Shown: positions 34,566 through 46,340 of the stretch, piece by piece
How the letters are laid out: each line of letters starts with the position of its first letter
How positions within the stretch are numbered: position 1 is the first letter of the stretch
Assembly (NCBI RefSeq): GCF_002994745.2
Contig: NC_037094.1
Location: 26,823,001 to 26,887,000 of the forward strand
Length of the DNA: 64,000 bases
Reading direction: 5' to 3'
DNA from: Rosa chinensis
Lineage: Eukaryota > Streptophyta > Magnoliopsida > Rosales > Rosaceae
Notes under the pieces: generated by a model
Seen by the model: only the letters and a program-made list of their open reading frames with translations
What the model was told of the DNA's origin: nothing
The model's database searches: none
Position numbers and translations under genes: made by a program

Positions 34566-35807
34566 AGACTGGCCTGAACAGTAAGCTTAATGAGCTACAT
34601 AAATTAGGAGGTCAATGTTGATTAGGTATCCTAATTCAGGTAGGATAATCTCGCATGCTATTTATATATTTGAGCAAGCTTATTTTGAAAAGGCTGCATC
34701 GCCATTCTCAGCTAGTTGAATTTTCATTTATGCTTGAGAAGACCGTGTTTCGATAGAATTAAGTGGCAGAACAGCTCTCCACACCATTAGAGACGGTAGA
34801 TACTGGACCAAAACCAACCTGCTTCTTACCTCTAGCTCAATATATAGGCTAGATCTGAGATTTGCTCTTCTTTGCAATTTGCATTAATTTCAGTTCGAAA
34901 CAACTAATTAAAGTTTTTTTGAAACTCTTCCAATTTTGGATTCATCCTTATTCCAATTCTATAGTACTTAAGTACATTAATCTTGAATAAGAAGCATCTA
35001 TTCTCAGTAATTGAGTGGTATGAACACTTCTGTTGTGTTGAAACTCCAAAATTATCATTCAGAGACTAGGAAGATAGTTAAGGCCTTTCGTTGGCTGATG
35101 TAAGCTAGCTAGTGAGATGAATGATGAATATTATTAGCCAGTACAAATTAAAAGATGTCTGTGATTAATGATCTATCAAACAAATTAAGGCTTAGAGTAG
35201 TTAGCAGGACCTTTGGTTTTGAATATTTGGAGATAGCTAGGTAGCTGCAGTGGCATTTTTGTGGTTTGTGAAAAACAAGTGGAGGAATCACAGACCGAGC
35301 CATACGTGATAGAGGTAATCCCCACGGAAATGTATGCACAGAGACCGCAGCAGAGATACCCTTTTACTCAGAAAACCTGCAACAGAAAATGACACTGCAC
35401 TGCAACCCCTTTATCTCACTCTCCATCACTCAAAAATTCAAAAGCCCTAATCTTCATCTTTCTCTAAAGCTTAATAAATGAGTTTCTTAAATTTAAATTA
35501 CAAAGACCTTCTCTGTTTGAATTTATTATCAGAAAGAAAGTAGATATCTATGCCCTTTATGCCCTCTGTTGTCTTTCCATTTCCAGCTACCCAAAAAGAA
35601 ATCATATATCATCAACCACGAATAATTAATTAAAAACAAAAAAAAAACAAAAAACAAAAAACCAATCTCAAACAGGTTTCTGAAAGCTTTCTAGCTAAGT
35701 AGACTGTATCTTACACATCAATTTTATGACAAAAATGTAAATCTGCGACACACCATTGTATATATCCACTTATCCATCCATCCATCCCTTCTTTCTGGTT
35801 CATGATC
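34566..35807. other. Spacer and 3' flank of the zinc-finger gene
   Basis: AT-rich with no coding frame of note. The zinc-finger gene's 3'UTR should occupy the right-hand few hundred bases (minus strand). Confidence 0.5.
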
Positions 35808-36533
35808 TCAAGATGGACCGAGCCGGAGCTCTAAATCAAGCTCTTCAATATCTTCAACCCCAGACCTCGAAGGTTGATCTTGATCCGCTGATCGTTTTGC
35901 GTATTGACAATGGGAATTATTTCTAGAATTGGAAACTCCATGAGGCTCCACAAGACAAGATGATGATGTCATTAAGTAGTCATGGGGTGGATTGGGGGTG
36001 ATGGAGAGAAGAGTGGAGGGTACTGAAGAAGAAGACTCAATAGTGTTGTTAAGCAAAGGTGCAGTTGGAGTAGTAGCAGTACTAGTACTGAAGGTTCCAT
36101 TGTTAGGGTTTGGCAATTGGTAGAGAAGGCACAACCCGCCGTTGGCGGCGATGAACTCTTGAGTTGGGATTATGAATGAGGAACTGGAAGAGGAGACCGC
36201 AGAGGGGTTGATTGAGATTGAGCTGGGGTGCTGCACTTGGTGGAGGCGCGCCCGGTCGCGGCGGTGCACGTTCATGTGGCCGCCGAGGGCCTGGGCAGAC
36301 CGGAATTCCCTCCGGCAAAATGTGCAGGTGTAAGACCTCGGGGGCCACGTGGTGCCCATCACGTTTCCGGTATCCTCCGCAAAGGCCCTCACTTCCCATG
36401 AGTCGTCTTCTTGGTCTTGCGCCTGCTTAGGGTTCCACATCCAGACTGATCTAGGGTTTGATTGAGGATTTTGCGCCTGTGACAGTGCCAATTTTTGGAG
36501 CTGGGTCAAGGAGAGAAGGCCAAGCTCAGCCAT
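35808..36533 (-). CDS. SUPERMAN-type single C2H2 zinc-finger repressor with EAR motif
   Basis: Intronless, 241 aa, ATG at 36533. One plant-type zinc finger begins [20 protein letters not shown]; the zinc ligands are C70, C73, H86 and H90, with the QALGGH signature at 81-86, preceded by WPPRS and followed by basic RRDRARL. This block is diagnostic of the SUPERMAN/RABBIT EARS/ZFP10-11 group. The middle is Ser/Pro/Asn-rich and disordered. The C-terminus [10 protein letters not shown] (232-241) is an EAR repression motif that recruits TOPLESS-type corepressors. It is inferred to be a nuclear transcriptional repressor acting in flower, trichome or growth control. The N-terminus [20 protein letters not shown] points away from SUPERMAN itself to a less studied paralogue, so I give no symbol. 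Confidence 0.93.
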   Translation of the reverse strand: MAELGLLSLTQLQKLALSQAQNPQSNPRSVWMWNPKQAQDQEDDSWEVRAFAEDTGNVMGTTWPPRSYTCTFCRREFRSAQALGGHMNVHRRDRARLHQVQHPSSISINPSAVSSSSSSFIIPTQEFIAANGGLCLLYQLPNPNNGTFSTSTATTPTAPLLNNTIESSSSVPSTLLSITPNPPHDYLMTSSSCLVEPHGVSNSRNNSHCQYAKRSADQDQPSRSGVEDIEELDLELRLGPS

Positions 36534-39019
36534 GGTGAGCTAATACTACTAACATTTAAGATAGAGATATGATATGGAGTTGATGTGGAAGCAAAAGGAA
36601 AATGGAGAAATGAGTTAAATAGGTAGGGGAGAGTAGAGACAAAATGAAACCCTAACACCGAGTGTATCACCAAAATTTAGCAACACCCGGTTGGAATTTA
36701 GTAGAATTAAAATTATAATAACTTTGGCCACCTCCCCCACTAGCTATGTTGTTATACACAGAAGACATGATTGCTTTGGCTTCAACGTCAATATGTATGT
36801 TCAATTACTACTTCAAATTAATAGTATAACTTAGTCCATCTTTTTATAGAACATGGTTTGCACAGATATGAATACATCGATCTTCAGTTTAGAACTTTAG
36901 ATACTACGGCTATATATACAGAAAAATTGAGCAAGTAAATGGCAAGAAATTGAAAAGGGAACTGGAGCTTAATGTCATGTGATGATCGATGAGTTTGTGT
37001 CAGGGAAGTACTCATAGCTCTATCACTGACTTTATCAAATGACAAAATGTTCGTTTTTCTGTATAGCATTGGGCCAGCAGCTCATGTGGTATAAAAAGTA
37101 GGTAAAATTCATGAAAAAGTTGTAATTTGAACTTAGACCAATCATCATCATCCCAGTAAGTTAAACATGAGAAAGGAACTTAATTGAGATACTTTGTTAG
37201 TTGATTTATCCTAGCCATAAGGACACAATTATACACACACACACACATATGAATTACTGGAGTTTTCATGAATTCTTTGGTTTATTCTATTCTCAATTAT
37301 GAGGTTGAAATGCACTCTAAAATTAATGTATTCTCAATCTTAAGATTTAAATATAAATCATGAATTTCTTGATCACCGTAAAATTCAAAAAAACACATAT
37401 TTAGGTTATTGACTTAATTCTTGATGACAATTTTAGTGTTTTGAGTTTATAAGAGCTGCTGGATCTAATTCCAAGAGGTCGATCATAAGTTCAAAACCAG
37501 CACTTTTCATTATTCATTTATCATGTAACTAATATGTAGTGTCTACATCTGTTCAACTATTTATGCTCGATGCAGACTATATGTGTACAATGCTTGCCAA
37601 ACAAAAATTGTGTGTACAATGAGCTTACATGGGTTTCGTTATGGGTAATGCAAAATATTCCTGTAATATACCCGGCCTAAGCAGAAAACAGAAAGAAAGG
37701 AAACTACATTAGATAGATCAATATCTAAAGGATTTCTGTTCCTGCTTCTATATAAGGTATCGATCACAATAAGGTTCATAAGCGCCAATTGGGTTTGTTT
37801 AATCCATTAAGTTGTTGTCCTTAATCTTCATAATGCGAGCTTGCAGAGGCAAAGAAATCAACTTCTACTATAATAAAAATTAAAATGTCATATATAGCCA
37901 AAATTATTGTTTACATTTATTTTCATCCCTCTCTCTTTCAAAATAAGGCCAGATTCCTAGAGTTCCCAAGCAGTTCAATCAAAGAAATTTCCAACGCACT
38001 CCACTCGGATGTGGACTGTCATAAAAATTAATTAAGTGACTGCACTTAATTGTCTCCTTGTTCTTAAATTCTCTTCTTTGTACCTTTCTTAATTGTCGCC
38101 TAAGATCATAGATAATAATAATTGACACATCCAATTACATTATTATAATTCACTAGCTAACACAGTTTAATTTTCAAATCTCTCTCCAACAAGCTGAAGT
38201 TGATCAAGTGTTTGACATAGATTTTTCCACCAACGACTAAACCAATAAACTTAATTATCTTACTGTTCCATGGCATTGTTTGCATCGTCTTCAATTCATG
38301 CCACTAAGTGCTCCGACAGAGGTGCTCTGATTACTTGTAAAACATTCTTGAGCTTCATTTTTAGCTAGTTGCTTATTTTATCTGTTAATTAACTACTATA
38401 TCCTACTAACTGGATGAAAGCATAAATTTTAAAAGGAAGTAATTTAACTTCGAGTACTTGCAATGTGTGATAGTTCTAAATCATTTATTTTATTCTATTA
38501 TATCTAGTGAGTAACTCGAGGTTTGAAAATTAAGCAGATCATCTGTCAGAATCATCACTCAATGAGAATTTGTTGTTATCATAACCCTATAGGATATTCT
38601 TGATGCATGGTCGATATCACAATTTTATTTCATTGATCATATGTATAGAAGTCAGATGCTAACATATGCTCAATCAAGAGAAAGATAAGGGAACGTACTG
38701 ACCAGAAAAAGAAAGACCAAGATAGGAGTCACACCTATTAAGATAAAAGGGGAAGTTAGACACTAATGATTGGGGACGAGTGCCGTTGGCGGAGACAGGG
38801 CCGATTGTGGTTAGTACGGTGGTGGATCTGGTTGCCTTGGAGTTTGGGATCACCAGCCGGTGTATATTTTGGTGGTGGCTCTCGAGAGTAGGGTTCTAGC
38901 TAGGCTTTGGAGAAGTTTGACAATTAAATTTATCTTATTTCAAGACACTAATTAAGAAGCTTTCAATTCATTATACCGAGGACTCTTCACATATACGGAT
39001 ATAACTATGACATTTTCAT
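36534..39019. other. Upstream spacer of the zinc-finger gene, no gene seen
   Basis: The first several hundred bases should carry the zinc-finger gene promoter on the minus strand; no single TATA box stands out. A short GC-rich patch at 38770-38900 (GTGG- and GGTGG-rich) looks like a transposon remnant, possibly LINE, but I cannot prove it. No other coding signal. Confidence 0.5.
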
Positions 39020-40117
39020 ATTTGCTTAATAATTTGCTACCTTAGGTTTCATCTTAGTGTCAATTTGCTATTATAGGTTTTATTTCAGCCAATTTGCTAC
39101 CTTATGTTTTTCACAATTAGCCAATTTGCTACTCTAAGTATTATTTATGCCAATTTAATTTGCTACCTTATTTTTTCAAAATTTGCCAATTGCTACATTT
39201 CTGTCATATTAATTTGTCCATTTTTTTCCTTTCCAAACATGGATTAATTTTGAAAATATAAGGTAGCAAATTGCTAATTTTAAAAAGGATTAAATTCAGT
39301 TTACCTCCCTGAGGTTTGGGGGTAATTTCATATTAGTCCCTGTCCTCTCAATTTAATCAGTTTACCCCTCCAGCTTTTTAATTTTCCTCAACCATGTCCA
39401 TTCCGTCCAATTTGGATGTTAAGTTTCACAAAAAAGCCCACTTTAAGGGCTAAAATTGTCATTTCAAGGAAAAAAAAAACACCATGACAAATTTTTATTT
39501 TTTTTTTGTCATGGTTTTTTGGTTTTTAATTTATTTCTCTCTCATTGAAGAAGAAGAAGAAGAAGAAGATTTTTTTTTTAGATTGTCATTTCAAGGAAAA
39601 AAACACCATGACAAAAAAAAATTCTTTTTTTTTTTTGGTCATGGTATTTTTTTTTAATTCTCTTCTTCTTCTTCACTGAGAGAGAATTTTTTTAAAAAAG
39701 TCTATTTTTTTTTCATGGTGTTTTTTTCCCTTGAAATGACGATTTTAGCCCTTAAAATGGTTTTTTTTTAAGACTTAACGTCCAAATTGGACAAAATGGA
39801 CACGGTTGAGGAGAATTGAAAAGCTCGAGGGGTAAAATGATTAAATTGAGATGACAGAGACTAACATGAAATTACCCCCAAACCTCAAGGGGGTAAACTG
39901 AATTTAATCATTTTAAAAATTTAGGGAAATAAATTGGTTAATTTTGAAAGTGTAGACTAGAAAATTAATGGAAAGGTAGAAAATTGGCTAAAATAAAACC
40001 TAAGATAGCAAATTGGCTTATTTTGAAAATCTAGGGTAGCAAATTGGCTGAAATAAAACCTAGGGTAGCAAATTAACGCTAAAGTGAAATCTGAGGTAGC
40101 AATTTGGCAATTTGGCC
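39020..40117. mobile_element. Inverted-repeat element, host of a nested MULE
   Basis: The left arm (about 39030-39250) repeats GCCAATTTGCTACCTTA-like units. The right arm (about 39930-40110) holds their inverse, GGTAGCAAATTGGC with AAATAAAACCT. The outer edges are roughly 39020 and 40117; no TSD was defined. The arms form a long foldback, as in Mutator-like or foldback MITEs. A younger element (39297-39910) sits in the centre. Confidence 0.6.
39297..39910. mobile_element. Short Mutator-like MITE with perfect 9-bp TSD, nested
   Basis: 614 bp, starting GGATTAAATTCAGTTTACC and ending in its inverse. It is flanked by identical TTTTAAAAA at 39288-39296 and 39911-39919. Terminal inverted repeats are about 200 bp each and the centre is poly-T/poly-A with AAGAAG runs, so it is nearly all inverted repeat. 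Its ends are clearly related to those of the elements at 26831 and 43580. Confidence 0.8.
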
Positions 40118-40749
40118 TTTCAGATTATATATAGTGTTACTACCGAATACCACATGGTTCGATATCCATTATTTATCTTGGGTTGCACGTTCTCCCATCT
40201 TTGAATTGATTTTCTAATTAAAACACACCCCATATGCTTCTCACGAGACAAACAGATTTGATCCTTCATACCAAGTAACCTGACTCATCAGGATGCCGAT
40301 AAAACTCAGATACACTGATACAAACAACCCATATACAGATCAATTTACTAGTGCTTTGAAATACTTATCAATACCTACTAAACTTACCATATCCCCCCAG
40401 CCTGTTAGCAATAGACTGTCAAGAATATTCCCCCAGGATTATGTGAGGGACAACCATCATTTCTACCATTCACATAAGATTCCACAACAATATTTTTACT
40501 TGTCCTAATCATAGAACTTTTCCATTTGAGAATAAATTTGACACTATCACTTCACACTATAAATAGGGGAGGCAACCTTTCAAATGAGGTATGGTATTAC
40601 TCTTAACACCTAAATTCTGCCACTTAAGCGCTGGAGGGTTTGGGGCCGGACCTTCACTTGAGCATTGGAGGGTTTTGTGCATCATCTTCATCTCGATGAG
40701 GGGGTGACTTGGCTGTTATTACTAAGGTTATAATCCTCAGCCAGGTTTA

Positions 40750-40885
40750 TTCTTTAGATAGATCTTTTTTTTATATTTTTTATATTTTTAATTTTATTTT
40801 AAAGAGAATTAAAGAGTTTCACTCCTGCCCCCATGGTGACTCGAACCCATGACTTCGTACATAGGTAGATAGATCTTGATAACCT
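40750..40885 (-). mobile_element. SINE fragment
   Basis: On the minus strand GGGTTCGAGTC (about 40838-40848) is a B-box-like promoter element, preceded by TTATCAAGATCTATCTACC, an A-box-like stretch. It is followed by GGGGGCAGGAGTGAAACTC and an A/T-rich tail. This is the form of a plant tRNA-derived SINE in reverse orientation. Ends are approximate. Confidence 0.45.
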
Positions 40886-41199
40886 AATATTTTTAAAATA
40901 ACTTGATAATGGGATGAGGTTATTGAGGTGCGGTTTGGCCTCAAACTTTTAATGCTTTCTTTTTTAGTAGAGTGTCATAGGATATATAGGTTTATGAGTT
41001 TATTATATAGGTATAATGATGTATATCATAATGATCATATAAAATTGCTTAAGTACTGACTTCTTTTTAATGTGTTCTTCAGGTGATATTATTATGTGAT
41101 ATTTGATTTTTATTCATGAAAAGTGGATATCCTCGATTAAAAAAGGAAGTTCCATCCATTTTTAATTTTTTATCTTGAGGACTATGACTTCAAACATGG

Positions 41200-41203
<4 letters not shown>

Positions 41204-41247
<44 letters not shown>
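41204..41247. repeat. (CT)n microsatellite
   Basis: About 22 uninterrupted CT units. The Arg/Glu frame read from it on the minus strand (41182-41394) is an artefact of the repeat. Confidence 0.97.
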
Positions 41248-41249
<2 letters not shown>

Positions 41250-42974
41250 AGCTCCGCACCTCTAGATGCTTGTCCGATGGCGAGCATGTGCTAGCCCAAG
41301 CCATTCGTATTAGCAAGGTGGGTTGGTTTCCCAAACGGGTGCGTGGTGATTTCCAGCGAGCTTTGATGGTTGTAGGTGAAGTGATCTCGATCAATTTTCT
41401 TTCTTCTTAGATGGACAACAACGATGAACGTACGTGATTGGTATTTTTAGGTAGGATAATGGTAGCGATCTATAAATCATGTTGCACTAGCGCTTCATCA
41501 AGGCTAGCGTTGTTTGAGGCAGTTGGGATGCTGGCTGGGGTTTTCTCCATGGTGATCATAGCTAGTCGTGGGTTTATGGTGGCAGACTTATGAGAGCACA
41601 GATGGGTGGCAGCGATGCTTTAGGGTCGATATGCGTTTTTTGCTGAGGCCTCAAGGCTCGTAGTGGTGATTTTTGGGTGGTTAGTAGGCTTAGGGGTGGA
41701 GGATGTATGGTGGATCAGTGGTACCTTGCTGAACATGCAAGCGGAGGGTATATGAACAACCCTTTGAGGTATCACCTAGAAACTATGTTACCACATAAGG
41801 TAGTAGCAACATTGGTTACTACATAAAGTGGTAACATTGTGGCAACCAATAGGTGGTTTTTAGGTGGAACCTTAAAATATAGTTCACTTAGCATTATTCT
41901 AACTTACCATTAGAAGTTCCAATATCTCAGAAATACCCTAAAGTGAAGTTTAGTGCAACAACGTAGACTTCGGTGTAAACAATTTTGTTATTTAAGGAAA
42001 ATAAAAACATCACATTGGAGGTATACATGCAAAAGATGAGATTTTCTATTGGGACCTCTAAATTTGCTCATTTGACCTCCACCTCTTTTGAATTATTAAA
42101 TTACATATATATCCTCTTGTAAAATGACAATTATAGACAATGAATTTTAATTAATTAGTATTTTCTTTACAAACCTCTCAACCTAGTTTCCACGATATAG
42201 TGGTTTAAACCCTAGACCTGTGATCTTACACTCATCCATGATAAAGTTCCAGTTCTGATTAGAATGTCAAAGCCAGCGATGCCCATTAGAGCTATTGCAC
42301 CTATTTGAAATAACGTTATTAATGGAGACACAATTTATTGTTTCAGAGCCTCCGAAAAAATGCAAGGTATAATTTGAATACCAGTACGAAGTTTGCTGTT
42401 GATTAAAAGGCTAAGAAATCATTTCAGAACTCTTATTAAGTTCTTAATCTAAACTTCTTTAAGGTTTGGTTGGAGGAAGAGAGTTTTTGGATGGGTGACA
42501 ATGGCTTTAGTTTTTTTTTTTTTTCTCTCTCTTATGCATTTGCGTTATTGTTGGTGTTTTTTTTTTTTTCCTTCTGCGTTTGTGTTCGACTCTAACATCA
42601 TCAATCTTCTTAACGGCCTTCAGTGTGTTTTATCATCACATAGGAGCATATGAGTTTGTTTCGATTAATAGGAGTATAGGTGCTAATGGGTACACTTATA
42701 TATATTTTAGTTAAATATTGTAGTCAAACTATGTATACGTGCTACAAGTATGGTTTTAAATAGGATTATGATTTATTTTTTCTTTAGTAATAAAATGAGG
42801 TCCAAGTTTTGAAAATGATGCTGATGCATGCCTAAAGTTTTCGTCAGCTTTAACTATATTTCTATATATGTTTCTTAAAAGCTTGAAAGACAAATATATG
42901 TGCTTGATTGACATATTACATTTAATCAACACTTACTTGTGTTTATGTTTTTGTTTTTCAATTACAACATACAG

Positions 42975-43064
42975 GATCAACAACATGGTGATACCTTTAT
43001 TCCAAATAGCAGGGTCGAAGTAGATGATGTATTAGATCATACTAATCAATTTACAACTGACAAG
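42975..43064 (+). pseudogene. Isolated exon, possibly from a FAR1/MULE-type transposase gene
   Basis: A 90-base open exon lies between a TACAG acceptor and a GTAAAC donor. It encodes GDTFIPNSRVEVDDVLDHTN then FTTDK. The next acceptor-like TTGGTAG at 43162-43168 is followed by ATATTCAAA and a stop. The FTTDK-IFK junction resembles the start of the FAR1-like domain in plant Mutator-derived transposases, so a decayed transposase gene is my guess. Nothing else of the gene is visible. Confidence 0.35.
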
Positions 43065-43579
43065 GTAAACTATTTTCTAAATTTCTTTAAATATCTTTTC
43101 TAAATTTCTTTAAATATCACGAAGACACTACTATTTTGAATCTGATTAGATTTTTTGTTGGTAGATATTCAAATGACAAGATACTGTTTACTCCATGTAC
43201 TTATATAGAGTTGATGTTTCAGTCCCTAACATTTCAATTTCACCTAAAAACTCCTTAAACTCTCCAATTTCACCCAATTGGTCATTGCCATTAATTTTCC
43301 GTCAAAAGCTCCGTTATCTTGTTGACGTGGCATTCCGTACACGACCAAAATGTCTATTTTACCCTTACAGATTTTTTTTTTTTCATTCTCTATGTTTTTT
43401 TTTTCCTTCTCTTTTTGCCTCTTCTTCTTCCAGCTCTCTCTCCTCTTCTATTTTTTTTTTAAAATTTTGCAGGGAGCTTAAACTTCATCATCCAACTTAG
43501 AAAAGTATTGCTCAACCATATGATCATTGATGAGCTCCAATTTAGAAGTGTCAATATGAAGTAGCCAAAAAACAAAAAA

Positions 43580-45051
43580 GGATAATTTCAATTTACCCCC
43601 CCTGAAGTTTGGGGGTGACATCACCCCCTCTATTTTCAATTTTAAATTTTTACCCCCCAAACTTTCCAAATTCAGTCAGTCGTGCCCAATTTCTCAGATT
43701 CCGTCTAAATTAGTCGTTAACTCCAATAATGGGGGCCACTTTGAGGGCTAAAATGGTCATTTCAAGAAAGAAAAAAAAAAAACCCTCTCTAAGGTCTAAT
43801 CCATCGTCGTTTTGGCCTCTACTCCACCATCCCCACTATCCTCATCTCAGCTCCTTCTCTCTTACTATCTCTCTCTCTTAAGCCACAACAAAAAATCCAG
43901 CTAAAACGTCATATGCAACCAACCTAAATTTTTTTGTATCATCTAATTTTCAATCCTTAACATGATTTCACATCATATGGACCCATTAGATTAAACCCAA
44001 TAACCCACAAATGCCGATCACTCAAACATGAAATTCCTAGTTTGTGTGAAACAAAAACCCAAAGTGAAAATTGTCTCAGCTTCCATCAATCCAGCACTGA
44101 CTTGAAGACCTACCTCAAAATAATAATCAAGCCATGCGGAGCAAGAAGAAGAAATTGGATACCTTTTGTTTAACAATTGGGCTTTTAAAGAGACTTCAAT
44201 ACAAACTCAGACATCTCCTTGACGATACTCCCATGCGAGGACCTGAGCAGCTGGCAGATATCCTCCAATTCATAAACGGGAGCGATGTTGTCTTCATCCG
44301 ACGCAGCTGCATCTACCATCCCACAGCTCTCCTATTCGAATCCATGATTCCTAATCCAAACACAAAACCCCTCAACTTGGAAATCAAAAATGCGGTAACG
44401 AATCACAAAGCCCTCAAACTGGGCTCCGAACGGATCCGATCCAAAAGAGCTAGCCCTATAGATGCGACGTCGTTTGGCAGAGGAAAAACAGTAACCACTA
44501 CCGTCGTCGTGGTCGTCGCTCATGCGGTGGTGATGAGCGGAGTAGGGAGTGCGATAGTAATGGTGGAAGGAGCAGTGACTATGGCAATGGGGAGGGAATT
44601 GGAGATGGAGGAAGGAGAGACAGAGTAGATGACGTTTATCGTCATCCTCATTAACGACGTCGGCTTGGGAGGAGGAGGAGAGGTCTCCTTCGGGGAGCAC
44701 AGGTCGTCTTGGTCGAGAGCATGGTGGTGGTGAGAAAGAGAGAGAATATAGGAGGAAATAGTTAGAGATCATCTGAGAGAGAGAGAGAGAGAGAGGGTGA
44801 CATGATGACACGACGTCGGATTAGCCCTTAAAGGGGTTTTTTTTTTGTTTTGGTTTTTTTTTTCTTGATATGACCATTTTAGCCCTCAAAGTGGACCTCA
44901 TTATTGGAGTTAACGACCAATTTAGACGGAATCTGAGAAATTGGGCACGGCTGACTGAATTTGGAAAGTTTGGGGGGTAAAAATTCAAAATTGAAAATAG
45001 AGGGGGTGACATGATGACACCCAAACTTCAGAGGGTAAACTGAAATTAATA
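43580..45051. mobile_element. Pack-MULE: Mutator-like element carrying a host exon
   Basis: Long inverted repeats (left from GGATAATTTCAATTTACCC, right ending GGGTAAACTGAAATTAATA) extend about 210 bp. The matching inner sections CCATTTTAGCCCTCAAAGTG and its inverse are almost identical. Flanks are A-rich, so the putative 9-bp TSD (AACAAAAAA against ATAAAAAAA) matches at only seven positions. No transposase. The interior contains the first exon of an MTV1-like ENTH/VHS gene on the minus strand (44163-44345) plus what looks like its 5' leader (up to about 44811) and part of intron 1. Capture of gene pieces by such elements is well known in plants. Confidence 0.8.
44163..44345 (-). pseudogene. 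Captured first exon of an MTV1-like ENTH/VHS gene
   Basis: ATG at 44345 opens MDSNRRAV, then an indel breaks the frame. In the shifted frame follow ASDEDNIAPVYELEDICQLL, RSSHGSIVKEMSEFVLKSL and, after another small deletion, KSPIVKQK. That last string ends exactly at a GTATCC splice donor (44162-44161). I recognise this as the start of the VHS-like/ENTH domain of plant MODIFIED TRANSPORT TO THE VACUOLE1 (At3g16270), a trans-Golgi adaptor of vacuolar sorting. The exon boundary agrees with the parent gene as I remember it. With no further exons and two frame breaks it cannot make the protein. The parent should be elsewhere in the genome. Confidence 0.75.
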
Positions 45052-45934
45052 ATAAAAAAAAAGTAAATGAAGAAAATTTGTCACCTAATCCAGAGCATTG
45101 ATATTGGATTGTATGATGGAGAGAATGCCGCCAAGTTATACACATGTTTTCAACTAATCTGTGTCGATAAATATCTTCTGCTTATAAGCAAATTTCACTA
45201 CAAGAAAAAAGGCTTTATGCAAGGAATTTTTTTCCTTGTAAAAACTGGAAATTCGTTGCATTAACCCAAATGCAAGGAATAATATTCCTTGCATTTGAGT
45301 CCTTGCAAAGATGCCCTTGCAAAATAGCAAATACAACGATCTAAAAATTCCTTGCATTTGAGTTTACAAATGCAAGGAATTCATCACTTGAGGTTAACTA
45401 TGTTTAACTGATATACAAGGACAATTCGTTGCATATCATTCCTTACATTTAGTAAAAAAAAAATTTGGAAATAAAAGAGAACCTATATATCATTCCAGCC
45501 TAATTTTTTATTTTATATTCCTTGAATATATATATTTTGAATTAAAAATAATTAGTTCATTTGTACAAAAGTTGAGACTACACTAGTCTGAAACAAGATT
45601 AGCAACATAATTTTCTACAGAAATAATAGGGACATCAATCCAAAGATTAGCAACTACAATGGTGGGTGTACTTTGCTTTGGGGAAAGGCCTAACTCTTCT
45701 GCAGCCAAATCTCGTCATAAAACTTTCTATTCCTTCAGGTGGCCATTTGCTTGCTTCAAATTGAGAATATTGGAGGAAAGCTTGTTGCTTAGAGTATTGA
45801 ACTTAGGTATGTTACAACTGCAAGTAGTATTAAAACAATTCAACCTACCTCAGATAATTTATTAGGTAACATGTATGAACACACAAACACACACATAATA
45901 TAATAACAGTCACTGTAAATCAGACATCTCATAC

Positions 45935-46322
45935 CTTGTCGAATGCTTGATAACACTCATTTGATCCGGTGCCAACAAATGGAATGTTATACCTTTCCAA
46001 GATCTCCTGAAACACCATATTTTAAAATATACATAAAGGAAAAAAAAGAACAAGAATTTCATATATGCTTATTGTCATGGTAGTAAAGGATATACTAGAC
46101 TACACCTGAATGCCACCATCTTCACCAAATTGACCATGTATGACTGGAAACACTATGTCCACATTGACAGCAAGGTGGTCCGCAAAGTCAAACCAAGACG
46201 TGAAACCTTGAGCAAGGGTGCCCAAACATACATTTGCATAGCTAAACACACTTCCTTACAAGGAAACAGTAATTGTGAATTCAAAACTACTAACCAACCT
46301 TTCAAGTTTGAAATCAAAATCC
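45935..46322 (-). pseudogene. Captured exons of a D-alanine-D-alanine ligase homologue
   Basis: On the minus strand, 46322-46106 begins DFDFKLERL and, after an unconserved stretch with a stop, continues FTSWFDFADHLAVNVDIVF then PVIHGQFGEDGGIQ, ending at a GTGTAG donor. The next exon, 46006-45935, encodes EILERYNIPFVGTGSNECYQ then AFDK and ends at GTATGAG. VIHGxxGEDGxIQ and PFVGTGS are core motifs of the ATP-grasp D-Ala-D-Ala ligase family, of which plants keep a homologue (for example At3g08840). Intron positions and splice signals are retained, so capture was from DNA, not from mRNA. The catalytic C-terminal half is missing. Confidence 0.75.
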
Positions 46323-46340
46323 GCCGGAGTGTTCTAGTAA

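Larger units (their letters stand above)
40118..43579. other. Spacer with repeat debris
   Basis: No intact gene. It contains a minus-strand SINE (about 40750-40885), a CT microsatellite (41204-41247), a GC-rich LINE-like patch (41250-41760), a single exon-like fragment (42975-43064), and at 43170-43470 a block with wording like a transposon terminal repeat whose partner I did not find. Confidence 0.45.

Noticed and set aside
44332..44811. 159-codon minus-strand frame in the Pack-MULE
   Set aside because: Ser/His-rich, runs through the captured leader in a frame different from the MTV1 exon; looks like chance openness of 5'UTR sequence.
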